NCBI GenBank assembly: GCA_964502095.1
Contig: CAZCUF010000010.1
Span: 1-64,000, forward strand
Direction: 5' to 3'
DNA length: 64,000 bases
DNA from: JACPVF01 sp964502095
GTDB taxonomy: Bacteria; Chloroflexota; Anaerolineae; Anaerolineales; Villigracilaceae
Below, piece by piece: positions 7,945 through 16,054 of this stretch. Position numbers and translations under genes: made by a program. Position 1 is the stretch's first letter; the number at the start of each line of letters is the position of its first letter. The notes under the pieces were generated by a model. That model was not told the DNA's origin. It saw nothing but the letters and a program-made list of their open reading frames with translations, and searched no databases.

Positions 7945-9629
7945 TTGAGATAGGGGGAAACAATCGTAAACATGGAGCGCAGAAAAACCCAATTATTGAC
8001 CATCAGCGCCGCGAGGAACACAAATCCGGCGGTTTGGAACCATCTTTTATCCGCGAGGCCTTTGAAGGAGAGCGCGACAAAGAAGATAACCGCATAGGTC
8101 CAATCCGGCGAGTAGAGCATGGGGTCATCGCCATAGTTCATGTGCAAGAGGAAGTTAAAGAGAATACAGACCAACAACGCGCTTTGCAGGGCAAGGTCGT
8201 TTCGAGATTTAAACAATTTCCACAGGAACCACGCCAATGCGGCGGCTTCCAGCAGGAACCAGAAGCGCGCCAGCCAACTGCCAAAACCGGAATAGGAGGT
8301 GATAATATCGCGCGGATAGTGCGGTTTGTAGGTTTTGAAACATGGAAAATGACAATCAATCTGCTCGGTGAAGGCGAGCGGACGCGGCGCGACCGTGCTG
8401 TACAATGAAATGGTGCGGTACAAACTGTAACTGCGCCCGAGAATCTGCCGGGGCGAAGCCGTGAAAACGTCAAAGGAATAACGCCGTTCAGCCAGCATGT
8501 CCGAAACATTGTAAAAGGGCAGGCTGGTGGGAAAGATCGAGACCTGCACATAAGCCAGCGCCAGTCCCAGCGCGATGACCGCCGCGCTATATTTTACGAT
8601 TTTGAAAATCTTCGGTTCTTGAAAGAAAAAATATACGCAGGTTTGGAAGAAGTTGGATATCGTAATGCCAAAGACCAGCAGGCCGGCGGGAATCGTCACA
8701 GCCAGCGATCTGTTGCCGCGCTCTAACAAAATCAGGAACAGAATCAGAGCTGCGGCGGAATAAATATACGTTTCCAAAAACGTGCTAAGGAGCAAATGCG
8801 CTGTGCTCGCGCCCAATAAGGCCGCGCACAAAACGGCATAGGTCGGATTGGTCCAGCGTTTTACCAGAACCCAGGCCAAAAACACACATAACGCGCCTGT
8901 GCCTGCGTTGAGCATCAGCGCCGCGTAAAAACGATTACCGTGCAGGAACAGGGATAAGAACCACGTTAGAGGGCGGAAGATCAAATAAGCAAAGGGATGC
9001 ACCGGGCGCATATCGATCAACTGACTGAAAGGCGCGGCCAGGCGATTCAACCAACTGGTGGGATCGGTGTCGTAGAAATTGTCGTCGAAATTTTGGGTGG
9101 GATCGCGCAGGAACACGCTATAGGCGACGGCCAGCGAAAAATACGCGCCAAAGAACGCCGCGGCCAATAACAGGCCCGGCAAATGTGCGCGCATTGAATC
9201 AAGATACGGATTCGAATCAAACCCGCGTTTCTGCATCCACCGAAGGAGCAGGCCAGTCCACACTGCGGAAGCGAGGACGAGCCCCGCCCAAAGCGGCAGA
9301 ATAGATGATGGAATCAGGAACAGCTTGAGGTCGAAGAGATTCGGGAACTGCGCGCAGAGCCAGGCCAGCGCGCCGCCAAATCCGAAGGCGAGGAGCAGGC
9401 CAACGATCATCAACCCATGCGCGGCCAATCGAAAGCGCGGAAGAATCCCGCGCAGTAAAAAATAATCGATCAGCACAAAACCGGTTTGAAAAATGATCTC
9501 CCAAACCGCCAGAGAAAGCCAGCCCGAATAAAAGTTTTTGAGAAAGCCGATTACAAAATAAGTGACCAGGCTTCCAACCAGCCAGGCCACAAGAAAACTC
9601 AACCATGAAAACTTCGAGGGTTGCTCCAC
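7941..9629 (-). CDS. Polytopic membrane protein, GT-C-like family of unknown function (paralog 2)
   Basis: 562 residues, mostly hydrophobic helices, with the same motif series as its neighbour: DMRPVHPFAY, GASTAHLLLSTFLETYIYSA, FGITISNFFQ, STVAPRPLAF and HMNYGDDPMLYSPDWTYAV. The last third aligns almost continuously with paralog 1, including KRWFQTAG, so the two arose by tandem duplication. It lacks about 100 N-terminal residues present in paralog 1. The GTG start directly abuts the TGA of the peptidase gene, and the stop overlaps the next start as ATGA, so the three are likely one transcript. The substrate is unknown. An envelope glycan or lipid role is inference. Confidence 0.72.
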   Translation of the reverse strand: MEQPSKFSWLSFLVAWLVGSLVTYFVIGFLKNFYSGWLSLAVWEIIFQTGFVLIDYFLLRGILPRFRLAAHGLMIVGLLLAFGFGGALAWLCAQFPNLFDLKLFLIPSSILPLWAGLVLASAVWTGLLLRWMQKRGFDSNPYLDSMRAHLPGLLLAAAFFGAYFSLAVAYSVFLRDPTQNFDDNFYDTDPTSWLNRLAAPFSQLIDMRPVHPFAYLIFRPLTWFLSLFLHGNRFYAALMLNAGTGALCVFLAWVLVKRWTNPTYAVLCAALLGASTAHLLLSTFLETYIYSAAALILFLILLERGNRSLAVTIPAGLLVFGITISNFFQTCVYFFFQEPKIFKIVKYSAAVIALGLALAYVQVSIFPTSLPFYNVSDMLAERRYSFDVFTASPRQILGRSYSLYRTISLYSTVAPRPLAFTEQIDCHFPCFKTYKPHYPRDIITSYSGFGSWLARFWFLLEAAALAWFLWKLFKSRNDLALQSALLVCILFNFLLHMNYGDDPMLYSPDWTYAVIFFVALSFKGLADKRWFQTAGFVFLAALMVNNWVFLRSMFTIVSPYLK

Positions 9630-10622
9630 TCAAACCCTTAAACCGGGCAGGCCGCCTGCAGGCGCGGCCATTTGCACGGCGCGTAAAATGGCTTCGCTTA
9701 AGGCCTCCGCCGCGAACGCGCCCGCGGTCGAAACATCGATGTGTTTGCCGCCGGTCGCCAGCGCGAACACCGTATCGCCGTCCAACATGGTATGCGCGGG
9801 CCGCACCGTGCGCGCAATCGCGTCCTGCGCCATCTGCGCCAGCTTCGTTGTCTCAGCCTTCGTAAAATCCGCGTTCACCGCCACCGCGCCCAACAGCGTA
9901 TTGGCGCGCGTGGCAAAATTCAAAACCGTCCGTCCAACGAACGATTTCATCAACTCCAGCGTGTTGGCGAATTCGCCGGCCGCGCCGATGTGCAACGGGC
10001 CGATCTCCGCCGAACGCAAACCCGCCACGATCTCGCCGTTTTTGGGATTCACGATATCGCCGAAGGCATTGACTGCCGCCAGCGCGCCGACTACGATTCC
10101 ATTTCCGATCTCGATGCTGGCGCTTCCTATTCCGGACTTCATGGCCTGCTTCGGACCGAAGAGTTTTCCCACGCTCGCGCCGGTTCCCGCCCCCACGTTA
10201 CCTTCAGCGACCGCAGAGGAGGACGCGGCGAGGCAGGCTTGATATCCCATCTGGGCATCCGGGCGAATATCGCCGCGCCCCAAATTCAGGTCGAAGAGAA
10301 TCGCGGCCGGGACGATGGGCACCAAACCCGCGCCGCTGTTGAAGCCGATCTTCTGTTCATCGAGATAACGCATCGCGCCGCTGGCCGAGTCCAAACCAAA
10401 GGCCGAGCCGCCCGCCAGCATCACCGCGTTGATCTTTTCCACGAGGTTCAGCGGATTCAACAGATCGGTCTCGCGCGTGCCGGGCGCGCCGCCGCGCACA
10501 TCCACGCCGCCAACCGCGCCTTTGCGGCACAAGATCACCGTACAGCCGGTGAGGGCCTCCTCGTTTTGCGCGTGGCCCACTTCGATACCCGGCACGTCCG
10601 TGATGGAGTTTTTCAATTTCAT
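9630..10622 (-). CDS. P1/DmpA-family peptidase (S58)
   Basis: The family comprises self-processing Ntn-like aminopeptidases acting on N-terminal or beta-peptide bonds. The 330-residue protein carries typical elements: DVPGIEVGHAQN at the N-terminus, GVDVRGGAPGTRETDLL, AVMLAGGSAFGLDSASG, EGNVGAGTGASVGK around the family's autocleavage region, and a C-terminal FALATGGK stretch. The length matches the short cytosolic branch. No signal peptide is seen. It begins 9 nt after the small ORF at 10632-10817 and abuts the following membrane-protein gene. The physiological substrate cannot be read from sequence. Confidence 0.9.
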   Translation of the reverse strand: MKLKNSITDVPGIEVGHAQNEEALTGCTVILCRKGAVGGVDVRGGAPGTRETDLLNPLNLVEKINAVMLAGGSAFGLDSASGAMRYLDEQKIGFNSGAGLVPIVPAAILFDLNLGRGDIRPDAQMGYQACLAASSSAVAEGNVGAGTGASVGKLFGPKQAMKSGIGSASIEIGNGIVVGALAAVNAFGDIVNPKNGEIVAGLRSAEIGPLHIGAAGEFANTLELMKSFVGRTVLNFATRANTLLGAVAVNADFTKAETTKLAQMAQDAIARTVRPAHTMLDGDTVFALATGGKHIDVSTAGAFAAEALSEAILRAVQMAAPAGGLPGLRV

Positions 10623-10631
10623 GTGGAAACG

Positions 10632-10817
10632 TTATTTCAACGAACGCACCAGTTCGAGAAACTCCTCCCACTCCTCCTGGAAGAAATGAACGGTGACGTT
10701 GTTCAATTCCACGTGATAGGTGGTTTCGCCATCGGGTTCTTCGGCTTTCCAAACCAGATAGTTATCGGTTTCGGTCAATGTTTCAGTATGAGGTTCGTCA
10801 TGATGATTGTTGGACAC
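10632..10817 (-). CDS. 61-residue acidic protein of unknown function
   Basis: AAGGAG lies 6 nt before a GTG at 10817, giving a compact product with an acidic Asn/His-rich start, then VWKAEEPDGETTYHVELNN and a C-terminal amphipathic helix rich in Glu, Phe and Leu. A longer frame extends 66 nt upstream into the permease stop region but has no ribosome site. The mixed beta-strand/helix pattern and the tight spacing (9 nt to the peptidase start, 32 nt from the permease stop) support a real gene. I do not recognise the family. Confidence 0.65.
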   Translation of the reverse strand: MSNNHHDEPHTETLTETDNYLVWKAEEPDGETTYHVELNNVTVHFFQEEWEEFLELVRSLK

Positions 10818-10849
10818 GGGAGTCTCCTTATGAGTTGAGGGGGAATTCG

Positions 10850-12058
10850 TCAGGCCTGGCGTTCGCGGCGCAGGGAACGCCACCAGCGGCGCACCTGTAC
10901 AATGAAACGCGAACCTAATAACGGCGGAGGGCGGTGCGGTTCTTCCTCCGGCCAGGGATTCATATCGAACATTTTGCGCATCGTGTATCGGAAGAAAAGA
11001 GTCACGGTGGCCAGAATCGGCGCGGCAATGACCACGCCCAAAAGCCCAAACAGATTGGCCGCAATGATAGCCGCCACCAGCACCGCGGCCGGGTGAACTT
11101 TGAGCGCCTGCGCGAGAACGCGCGGCGAGATCAGGTTATCGAAAATTTGATCCACCAGCATCGCCACGCCCAGAACGATCAAAGCATAAGTGAGAGGCGG
11201 GAGGCCGAACAACTTGAAGCTTTGGAAATACGCGACCAGAATCAGCACCGTCCAATTAATGAACGGACCGACGTAAGGCACGAAACGCGCCAGCCCGGCC
11301 AGGAACGCCAGCCCGATCGCGTAATGCACTCCAAGGATGGTCAGCACAACGATATAAACGATGACGGTCATGATGAAGATGATGATCTGCCCGCGCAGGA
11401 AGGCATTCCAGATGCGGCTCAGTTCGCGGCCCAAGCGGGCAATGTCATCGCTGTAGCCGGGGATATCCACTTCAAAGATGCGACTGCGCAACCCGCCGCT
11501 TTCGAGCATGGCAAAATAGGAAACCAGAAGAACAAAGAGCGTCATGCCCAAAAAGCCTGCCGCGCCGCTGGCCAGCGCGCTCAGGAAAGTACCGGTCCGG
11601 CTGAGCAAAGTCTCCAGAATTCCGAGCACCTGCTGACTCAGTTGATTCAAATCGAGATTGCGAAAGTCAATTTGAAACGGGCCGAAGTGATAGATGTGGC
11701 CCGAAAGGTTTTCGATCAATCCCGGTACGGTGGTCAATCCATCCTGAGCGATCTTGAATACGCTTTGTACTTGTTGAACCAGGCTCACTCCGCTCAAGGT
11801 CAACAGGCCGAGCAGAATGACCAGAATGATCAAGTAGATCAGCGTGACCGAAAGACGCCAGGAGAGATGCGCCCGGCGCAGTAAATTCGCGACCGGGTGA
11901 AGCAGGTACGAAAGGATCAACGCGATCAAAAGCGGGCCGATGATAAATTGAAAGCGGACCAGCAAAGCCGCGACGATTGCCACAAACGTCAGCGCAACGA
12001 CTAATTTGGTGGTCGAGCCCCAGGCGGGAGAATGGTTATCTGGTTGAGGTGCAGTCAT
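10850..12058 (-). CDS. AI-2E family transporter (PerM/TqsA-like permease)
   Basis: 402 residues with about eight membrane helices, in the family order: an N-terminal helix pair (FIIGPLLIALILSYLLHPVA), a periplasmic amphipathic stretch, then the C-terminal block with GVHYAIGLAFLAGLARFVPYVGPFI and FDNLISPRVLAQALKVHPAAVL. The PYVGP and P-R-V-x-x-x-x-x-x-H-P signatures are diagnostic. Members export small molecules or ions; substrates vary and the autoinducer label is not proof of quorum sensing. It is the first gene of the minus-strand run down to 5908. Confidence 0.9.
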   Translation of the reverse strand: MTAPQPDNHSPAWGSTTKLVVALTFVAIVAALLVRFQFIIGPLLIALILSYLLHPVANLLRRAHLSWRLSVTLIYLIILVILLGLLTLSGVSLVQQVQSVFKIAQDGLTTVPGLIENLSGHIYHFGPFQIDFRNLDLNQLSQQVLGILETLLSRTGTFLSALASGAAGFLGMTLFVLLVSYFAMLESGGLRSRIFEVDIPGYSDDIARLGRELSRIWNAFLRGQIIIFIMTVIVYIVVLTILGVHYAIGLAFLAGLARFVPYVGPFINWTVLILVAYFQSFKLFGLPPLTYALIVLGVAMLVDQIFDNLISPRVLAQALKVHPAAVLVAAIIAANLFGLLGVVIAAPILATVTLFFRYTMRKMFDMNPWPEEEPHRPPPLLGSRFIVQVRRWWRSLRRERQA

Positions 12059-12116
12059 GTCGGTTCACATTATTTTAGTCAAAGATTGTTTATTTTACAA
12101 CGTAAAGACGCCCGCT

Positions 12117-12158
12117 TAAAAACAAAAACCCCGCAAACATCGAAGCATTTGCGGGGTT
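12117..12158 (-). terminator. Terminator of the FHA gene
   Basis: AACCCCGCAAA and TTTGCGGGGTT form an 11-bp stem with a 10-nt loop. On the minus strand it is followed by a T-rich tract. Confidence 0.85.
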
Positions 12159-12172
12159 CGGGATGTCCGAAA

Positions 12173-12754
12173 CTATCCTCCACAACCGGAGAGGAACGGG
12201 AGGAATACACACCAGCGGTAGGTGGCGTCCACCCACCAGAAGAAAGCGCCGCAGGCACAAATCAGCACCAGGATGCCCACCACGATCAGAATGGGCGTTA
12301 TATTGGACGGCTTGGCCGGAGCCTGTGCAGGGCTGACCGGCACCTGGCCCGAATAGGATTGCACCGGAGGCGGCGCGGAGACGGGCGCGGAGGGAGCCGC
12401 GCTCGAACGCACAGCTTTGCTGGGCGAGATCATCGTCGCGCCCGCATCCACATGGACCGCGTCGTACATCAGCACGATCTGTTCGCCAAGCGCCAGCACA
12501 TCGCCCGCTTTGAGAACATATGGTCCCGATAAACGCTGTCCGTTGACGAATGTCCCGTTGGTGGAACCCAGGTCTTCGACTACATATTTTCCACCCTGAA
12601 ACGTTAGACGAGTGTGATGCCGGGATACCTCCGCGTCATTGATGACCACGGCGTTGGTCGAATCGCGTCCAATCGTCAACTGATCACCTTCGAGGGGATA
12701 TACCGCGCCCGGCGTGGGGCCCGAACGCATCACCAATTGAAATTGACCAGCCAT
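12173..12754 (-). CDS. FHA-domain protein with C-terminal membrane anchor
   Basis: The first 95 residues form a forkhead-associated domain, which binds phosphothreonine peptides: LTIGRDS (Arg30), SRHH (44-47) and EDLGSTNGTFVNG are all intact, so binding should be competent. A Pro/Ala/Ser-rich linker follows (about 105-150), then one membrane helix (about 151-175) and a short aromatic/Cys tail. It probably docks to a phosphorylated protein at the membrane, but no Ser/Thr kinase is encoded in this window. It has its own consensus promoter and terminator, so it is monocistronic. Confidence 0.9.
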   Translation of the reverse strand: MAGQFQLVMRSGPTPGAVYPLEGDQLTIGRDSTNAVVINDAEVSRHHTRLTFQGGKYVVEDLGSTNGTFVNGQRLSGPYVLKAGDVLALGEQIVLMYDAVHVDAGATMISPSKAVRSSAAPSAPVSAPPPVQSYSGQVPVSPAQAPAKPSNITPILIVVGILVLICACGAFFWWVDATYRWCVFLPFLSGCGG

Positions 12755-12786
12755 TAACGCCTCCGATATTTCGATGATTTCAGCTT

Positions 12787-12815
12787 AGTGTACAGGGTTC
12801 AAAACAAAAAGTCAA
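12787..12815 (-). promoter_or_regulatory. Sigma-70-type promoter of the FHA gene
   Basis: On the minus strand TTGACT (12810-12815) and TACACT (12787-12792) have exact 17-nt spacing, ending 33 nt before the ATG. Confidence 0.65.
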
Positions 12816-12912
12816 CGCTTACTTTTGTCTTATCGAAATAGCGCGCCTGCAACCGAAGCATGGCGCCGAATCAACTTTCATCTTATATCATTTTCAGTCC
12901 CCGAAGAAATTG

Positions 12913-13659
12913 CTATTGCAATACAAAATCCCGCCCCTGCGATTCACTCACCTCGCAGGAAAAAACTTCCGCGAAGGCCTGCTTCACCTCCTGCTTGACC
13001 TTTTCCATACCCGGCACAGGATTCAAAAGGTCTTCGAGAGAAGCCACCGGTTCATTCTGCAGGCCGCAGGCGATGATGCCCTCCCAGTACGTCATGTCTG
13101 GACATACATTCAACGCGAAGCCGTGACGCGAGATTCCGTGCGCATCCACCTTCACGCCGATGGCCGCGACCTTGGCCGGTTTTTCGCGGTCTTCCGGCTT
13201 GCAACGCGGACAGCGCGAATGCACATCGGCCTGCACCCACACACCGGTCAGGCCGGACCTTTGGCCTGCCACCAGTCCGAAGCGCGCCAACGCCACGATC
13301 AGCGTTTTCTCCAGCTTGCGCACATAACCAACATAGTCCGCTTGAGGGATATGATTATCGGAAAATACTTTTCCCAACGGCAGGAGCGGATATCCCACCA
13401 ACTGCCCCGGGCCGTGATAGGTCACATCGCCGCCGCGATCCACCCAATGGATCGCGATGCCGCGTTCTTTCAGCTTCCGTTCACCCCACAATAAATTTTC
13501 AGCATGACCCTTGCGCCCGAACGTATAAACGTGCGGATGCTCCAATAAAAGCAAAGTCGGCGGGCGCGAACCAGCCGCAATCTCCGCCGCGTATTCGTCC
13601 TGTAATTTCCAGGCGCGCTCGTATTCGATCAATCCCAGATCAATAACGTCTAATTTCAT
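12913..13659 (-). CDS. lipB: Lipoyl(octanoyl) transferase LipB
   Basis: LipB moves octanoyl from acyl carrier protein to lipoyl domains. The 248-residue protein shows RGGDVTYHGPGQLVGYP, the catalytic lysine in KVAAIGVK (Lys163) and the catalytic cysteine in GIIACGL (Cys198). Between GVWV and the lysine loop is an extra segment of about 20 residues with CPRC (Cys150, Cys153) that typical LipB lacks. No lipA is adjacent. The ATG at 13659 lacks a Shine-Dalgarno, but the N-terminus aligns well with the family. Confidence 0.93.
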   Translation of the reverse strand: MKLDVIDLGLIEYERAWKLQDEYAAEIAAGSRPPTLLLLEHPHVYTFGRKGHAENLLWGERKLKERGIAIHWVDRGGDVTYHGPGQLVGYPLLPLGKVFSDNHIPQADYVGYVRKLEKTLIVALARFGLVAGQRSGLTGVWVQADVHSRCPRCKPEDREKPAKVAAIGVKVDAHGISRHGFALNVCPDMTYWEGIIACGLQNEPVASLEDLLNPVPGMEKVKQEVKQAFAEVFSCEVSESQGRDFVLQ

Positions 13660-13699
13660 ATTAATTAACAGTATGGGCGTGTACTCCCGTCCTTACGTA

Positions 13700-15091
13700 T
13701 CAACCGAAAATCCTGCGATACAAATCGGACTCCAGCAGTCCGTCCGGATCACAACGCTTCTTGAGTTTCTTGAACTTCGCCACAGTTTCCGCGCCAAAGA
13801 ATTTCAAAGCCGTCTCTGCAGTGGTCTCGCTGTTCTTTGCAAAATAAAAGCGGCCGCCCGCTTCCACAATAATGCGGTCGAACTCCTGCAACATTTTAAC
13901 CATCTCTGCGCGGCGGCGGACCTTGAAATCAATCGCGAGGGAGAATCCGTCCACAGCATGTGTGAGGAGGAATTGATCGGGGCGGTGGCGTTTGGTCACG
14001 CCCAAATAAGCGGGCAATCTGTATTTTTTGGAACGAGACAGGATCGTCGTCCAGGCTTGAAGCGCTGTTTCCTTCGGCAGGAACGACTGATACTCGATGA
14101 GTCCGTTGCGGCCAAAGGAACGTTCGAAAGCGGGAACATAATCCAATAGAAAATGAAAAGCGGCATGGCTCTGACGAAAGGTGTGCCGCCTGAGACTGGT
14201 GACGTATTTGGCATAATTGACCGCCCATATACCCGGATCGTTGACAAAGGGCGTCATGAAATAATGCAGGAGGTTTTTCGGCATCACACCGAAGAGTCGA
14301 CTCGGCAAATGCTGATACGAAAGTTGAAGGGTCTTTTCAGGGTTGGGGTCGTCCCCCTCTTTCAGATAATTGGCGGAATGAGTTTGTCCGTGGCCGATGG
14401 TGATGGTATCGAGCCAGCCCACCACGTAATCATAGTTCGGCGCGTCCTCTTCCAGAACTTTTAGATGTTCCATCAATGTATGCGTGGGCCGGGCATGAAC
14501 TTCGAGCAGGCCCGAATACATCTTCTTCATTTGAAGCGTGATCGAAATGAAGACGCCCAACATGCCGAAGCCGCTGATCATGGAATAGAACAAGTCCGCA
14601 TTTCTGGAAGAACTACAGGTAACCTTCGCGCCTGTTGGCAGAACCGCGCTGAACTCAAGCACATGTTCGCCGATTGTACCGGCGCGAAAATTATTTTTTC
14701 CGTGGACATTCGCCGCGAGACAGCCGCCCAAAGTAGTGGTCATTGTGCCGGAAACGACCGGCGGCCACCAGCCCTCCGGCAGGACTTTCTGCCACAATTG
14801 GGAAATGGTGACGCCCGGTTCGGCTCGTACCACGCCGGTAACTGGATTCCATTCAAGGATGTGATTCATTCCCGTCAGGTCGATCACAATGCCTCCCCCA
14901 TTCAACGAGGCGTCGTTATAACTGCGGCCTGCGCCGCGCGCCGTGACGGTAAGTCCGCTCTTCTTCGCGAGCCGAAAGGCTTCATAAATATCTTCAGCGC
15001 TCTTCGGCTCCAAACGATATGAAGAAGCCTTAAGCGAATGACCAAAATTCTCGAGGGTTGTGAAATTGCTTTGAAGCGTCAATGCGGACAT
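13700..15091 (-). CDS. DprE1-like FAD-dependent oxidase (polyprenyl-phosphoribose 2'-oxidase type)
   Basis: In mycobacteria DprE1 oxidises decaprenylphosphoryl ribose to the 2'-keto form. This 463-residue protein has the VAO-fold FAD-binding signature ARGAGRSYNDASLNGGG (51-67), the VHGKN histidine (His130) and an active-site lysine in FAKNSETTAET (Lys419), all matching DprE1 in order. The residue equivalent to mycobacterial Cys387 (the benzothiazinone target) aligns with Ala386. The next gene on the same strand is a DprE2-like reductase 3 nt upstream, which strongly supports the assignment. The exact lipid substrate here is unknown. Confidence 0.8.
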   Translation of the reverse strand: MSALTLQSNFTTLENFGHSLKASSYRLEPKSAEDIYEAFRLAKKSGLTVTARGAGRSYNDASLNGGGIVIDLTGMNHILEWNPVTGVVRAEPGVTISQLWQKVLPEGWWPPVVSGTMTTTLGGCLAANVHGKNNFRAGTIGEHVLEFSAVLPTGAKVTCSSSRNADLFYSMISGFGMLGVFISITLQMKKMYSGLLEVHARPTHTLMEHLKVLEEDAPNYDYVVGWLDTITIGHGQTHSANYLKEGDDPNPEKTLQLSYQHLPSRLFGVMPKNLLHYFMTPFVNDPGIWAVNYAKYVTSLRRHTFRQSHAAFHFLLDYVPAFERSFGRNGLIEYQSFLPKETALQAWTTILSRSKKYRLPAYLGVTKRHRPDQFLLTHAVDGFSLAIDFKVRRRAEMVKMLQEFDRIIVEAGGRFYFAKNSETTAETALKFFGAETVAKFKKLKKRCDPDGLLESDLYRRIFG

Positions 15092-15094
15092 AAT

Positions 15095-15904
15095 TTAGAT
15101 GCTCAAACGCCGGAAGATCGCCGATGGGACATGCTGAATCGCCAGCATGATCCAGCGCCAGATGGAGGCAGTGTAAATCACCTGCTTATGTTTGCGAAGC
15201 GCGTTCCAAATATCGTCGGCCGCGCGCTCCGGGGAAATCGTAAACGGCGTGGCGCCCTGCGCGGCTTTTAACATATCCGTTTTCACAAAGCCCGGCTTAA
15301 CCGTCAATACATGCACGCCGTAGCGCGTCAGCCGATTGCGCAATGCTTCGAGATAAGTGGTGAGCGCGGCCTTTGAAGTGTTATAGCCCGGATTCCCAAC
15401 GCGCCCGCGGTCTCCCGCGACCGACGAAATGCCCACGATCTGTCCGCCGCGCATGCTCTTGAACATATCCGCCACGAGAGTCAGCCACGCCATGGCGCCG
15501 ATGACGTTCACCGCGATCATTTTGCGATCCTGTTCGAAGTCGAGCGTGTCCGGGCCTGGCGGGAAATTTACGCCAGCATTATAGATGAACAAGTCCAGCC
15601 CGCCCAAATCGGATACGATCTCACGCAGAAGATCGGGGATGGAATCCGTATTCTCGACATCATGTTCGTAGGGAAACGCGTGCGACTCCCCGTATTCTTG
15701 ATTGATAGTCTTACACACCTCGTTCAGCAAATCCACACGCCGCGCCAACAGGGCCAAAATATATCCTTCACGAGCCAGCCGTAGTGCAAGAGCCGCGCCA
15801 ATACCGCTGGAGGCTCCAACCAGAATGGCGCGTTTTCGAGGCAGTAGCGGTGTGGCAGTAGAAAATTTCCCCGCAGTGGAAACAGGCTTGGGCAGATTCG
15901 ACAC
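15095..15904 (-). CDS. DprE2-like short-chain dehydrogenase
   Basis: The partner of the DprE1-like oxidase would reduce the 2'-keto sugar to the arabino epimer. The 269-residue SDR has the nucleotide-binding GASSGIGAAL near residue 31, NAGVNFPPG, the catalytic ISSVAG serine and YNTSK tyrosine/lysine, and a C-terminal hydrophobic segment (IWRWIMLAIQHVP) like membrane-associated DprE2. The GTG start is tentative: a weak GGAG sits about 12 nt upstream. Generic SDRs are hard to assign alone; the pairing with the oxidase carries the weight. Confidence 0.75.
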   Translation of the reverse strand: MSNLPKPVSTAGKFSTATPLLPRKRAILVGASSGIGAALALRLAREGYILALLARRVDLLNEVCKTINQEYGESHAFPYEHDVENTDSIPDLLREIVSDLGGLDLFIYNAGVNFPPGPDTLDFEQDRKMIAVNVIGAMAWLTLVADMFKSMRGGQIVGISSVAGDRGRVGNPGYNTSKAALTTYLEALRNRLTRYGVHVLTVKPGFVKTDMLKAAQGATPFTISPERAADDIWNALRKHKQVIYTASIWRWIMLAIQHVPSAIFRRLSI

Positions 15905-16041
15905 TTGTTATGTTCTCCGAATGGAAGTTGATTCTCATTTTAACACACTCCCTAAAATTCACTTGTTGCCTTTATAATGTATCTACAATAACATTGCAAT
16001 TTCATAACAATGTACAATTTCCTTCGAAAAGAAGGTCGTTA

Positions 16042-16047
16042 TATACT
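16042..16047 (+). promoter_or_regulatory. Possible -10 box (TATACT) for leaderless GGDEF gene
   Basis: TATACT ends 7 nt before the ATG at 16055, which has no Shine-Dalgarno. A second TATAAT at 15975-15980 is an alternative for the upstream ATG at 16010. Confidence 0.35.
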
Positions 16048-16054
16048 TACAGCT

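Noticed and set aside
10850..12058. AI-2E permease as evidence for quorum sensing
   Set aside because: The family transports many substrates, and no luxS or receptor gene is in the window.
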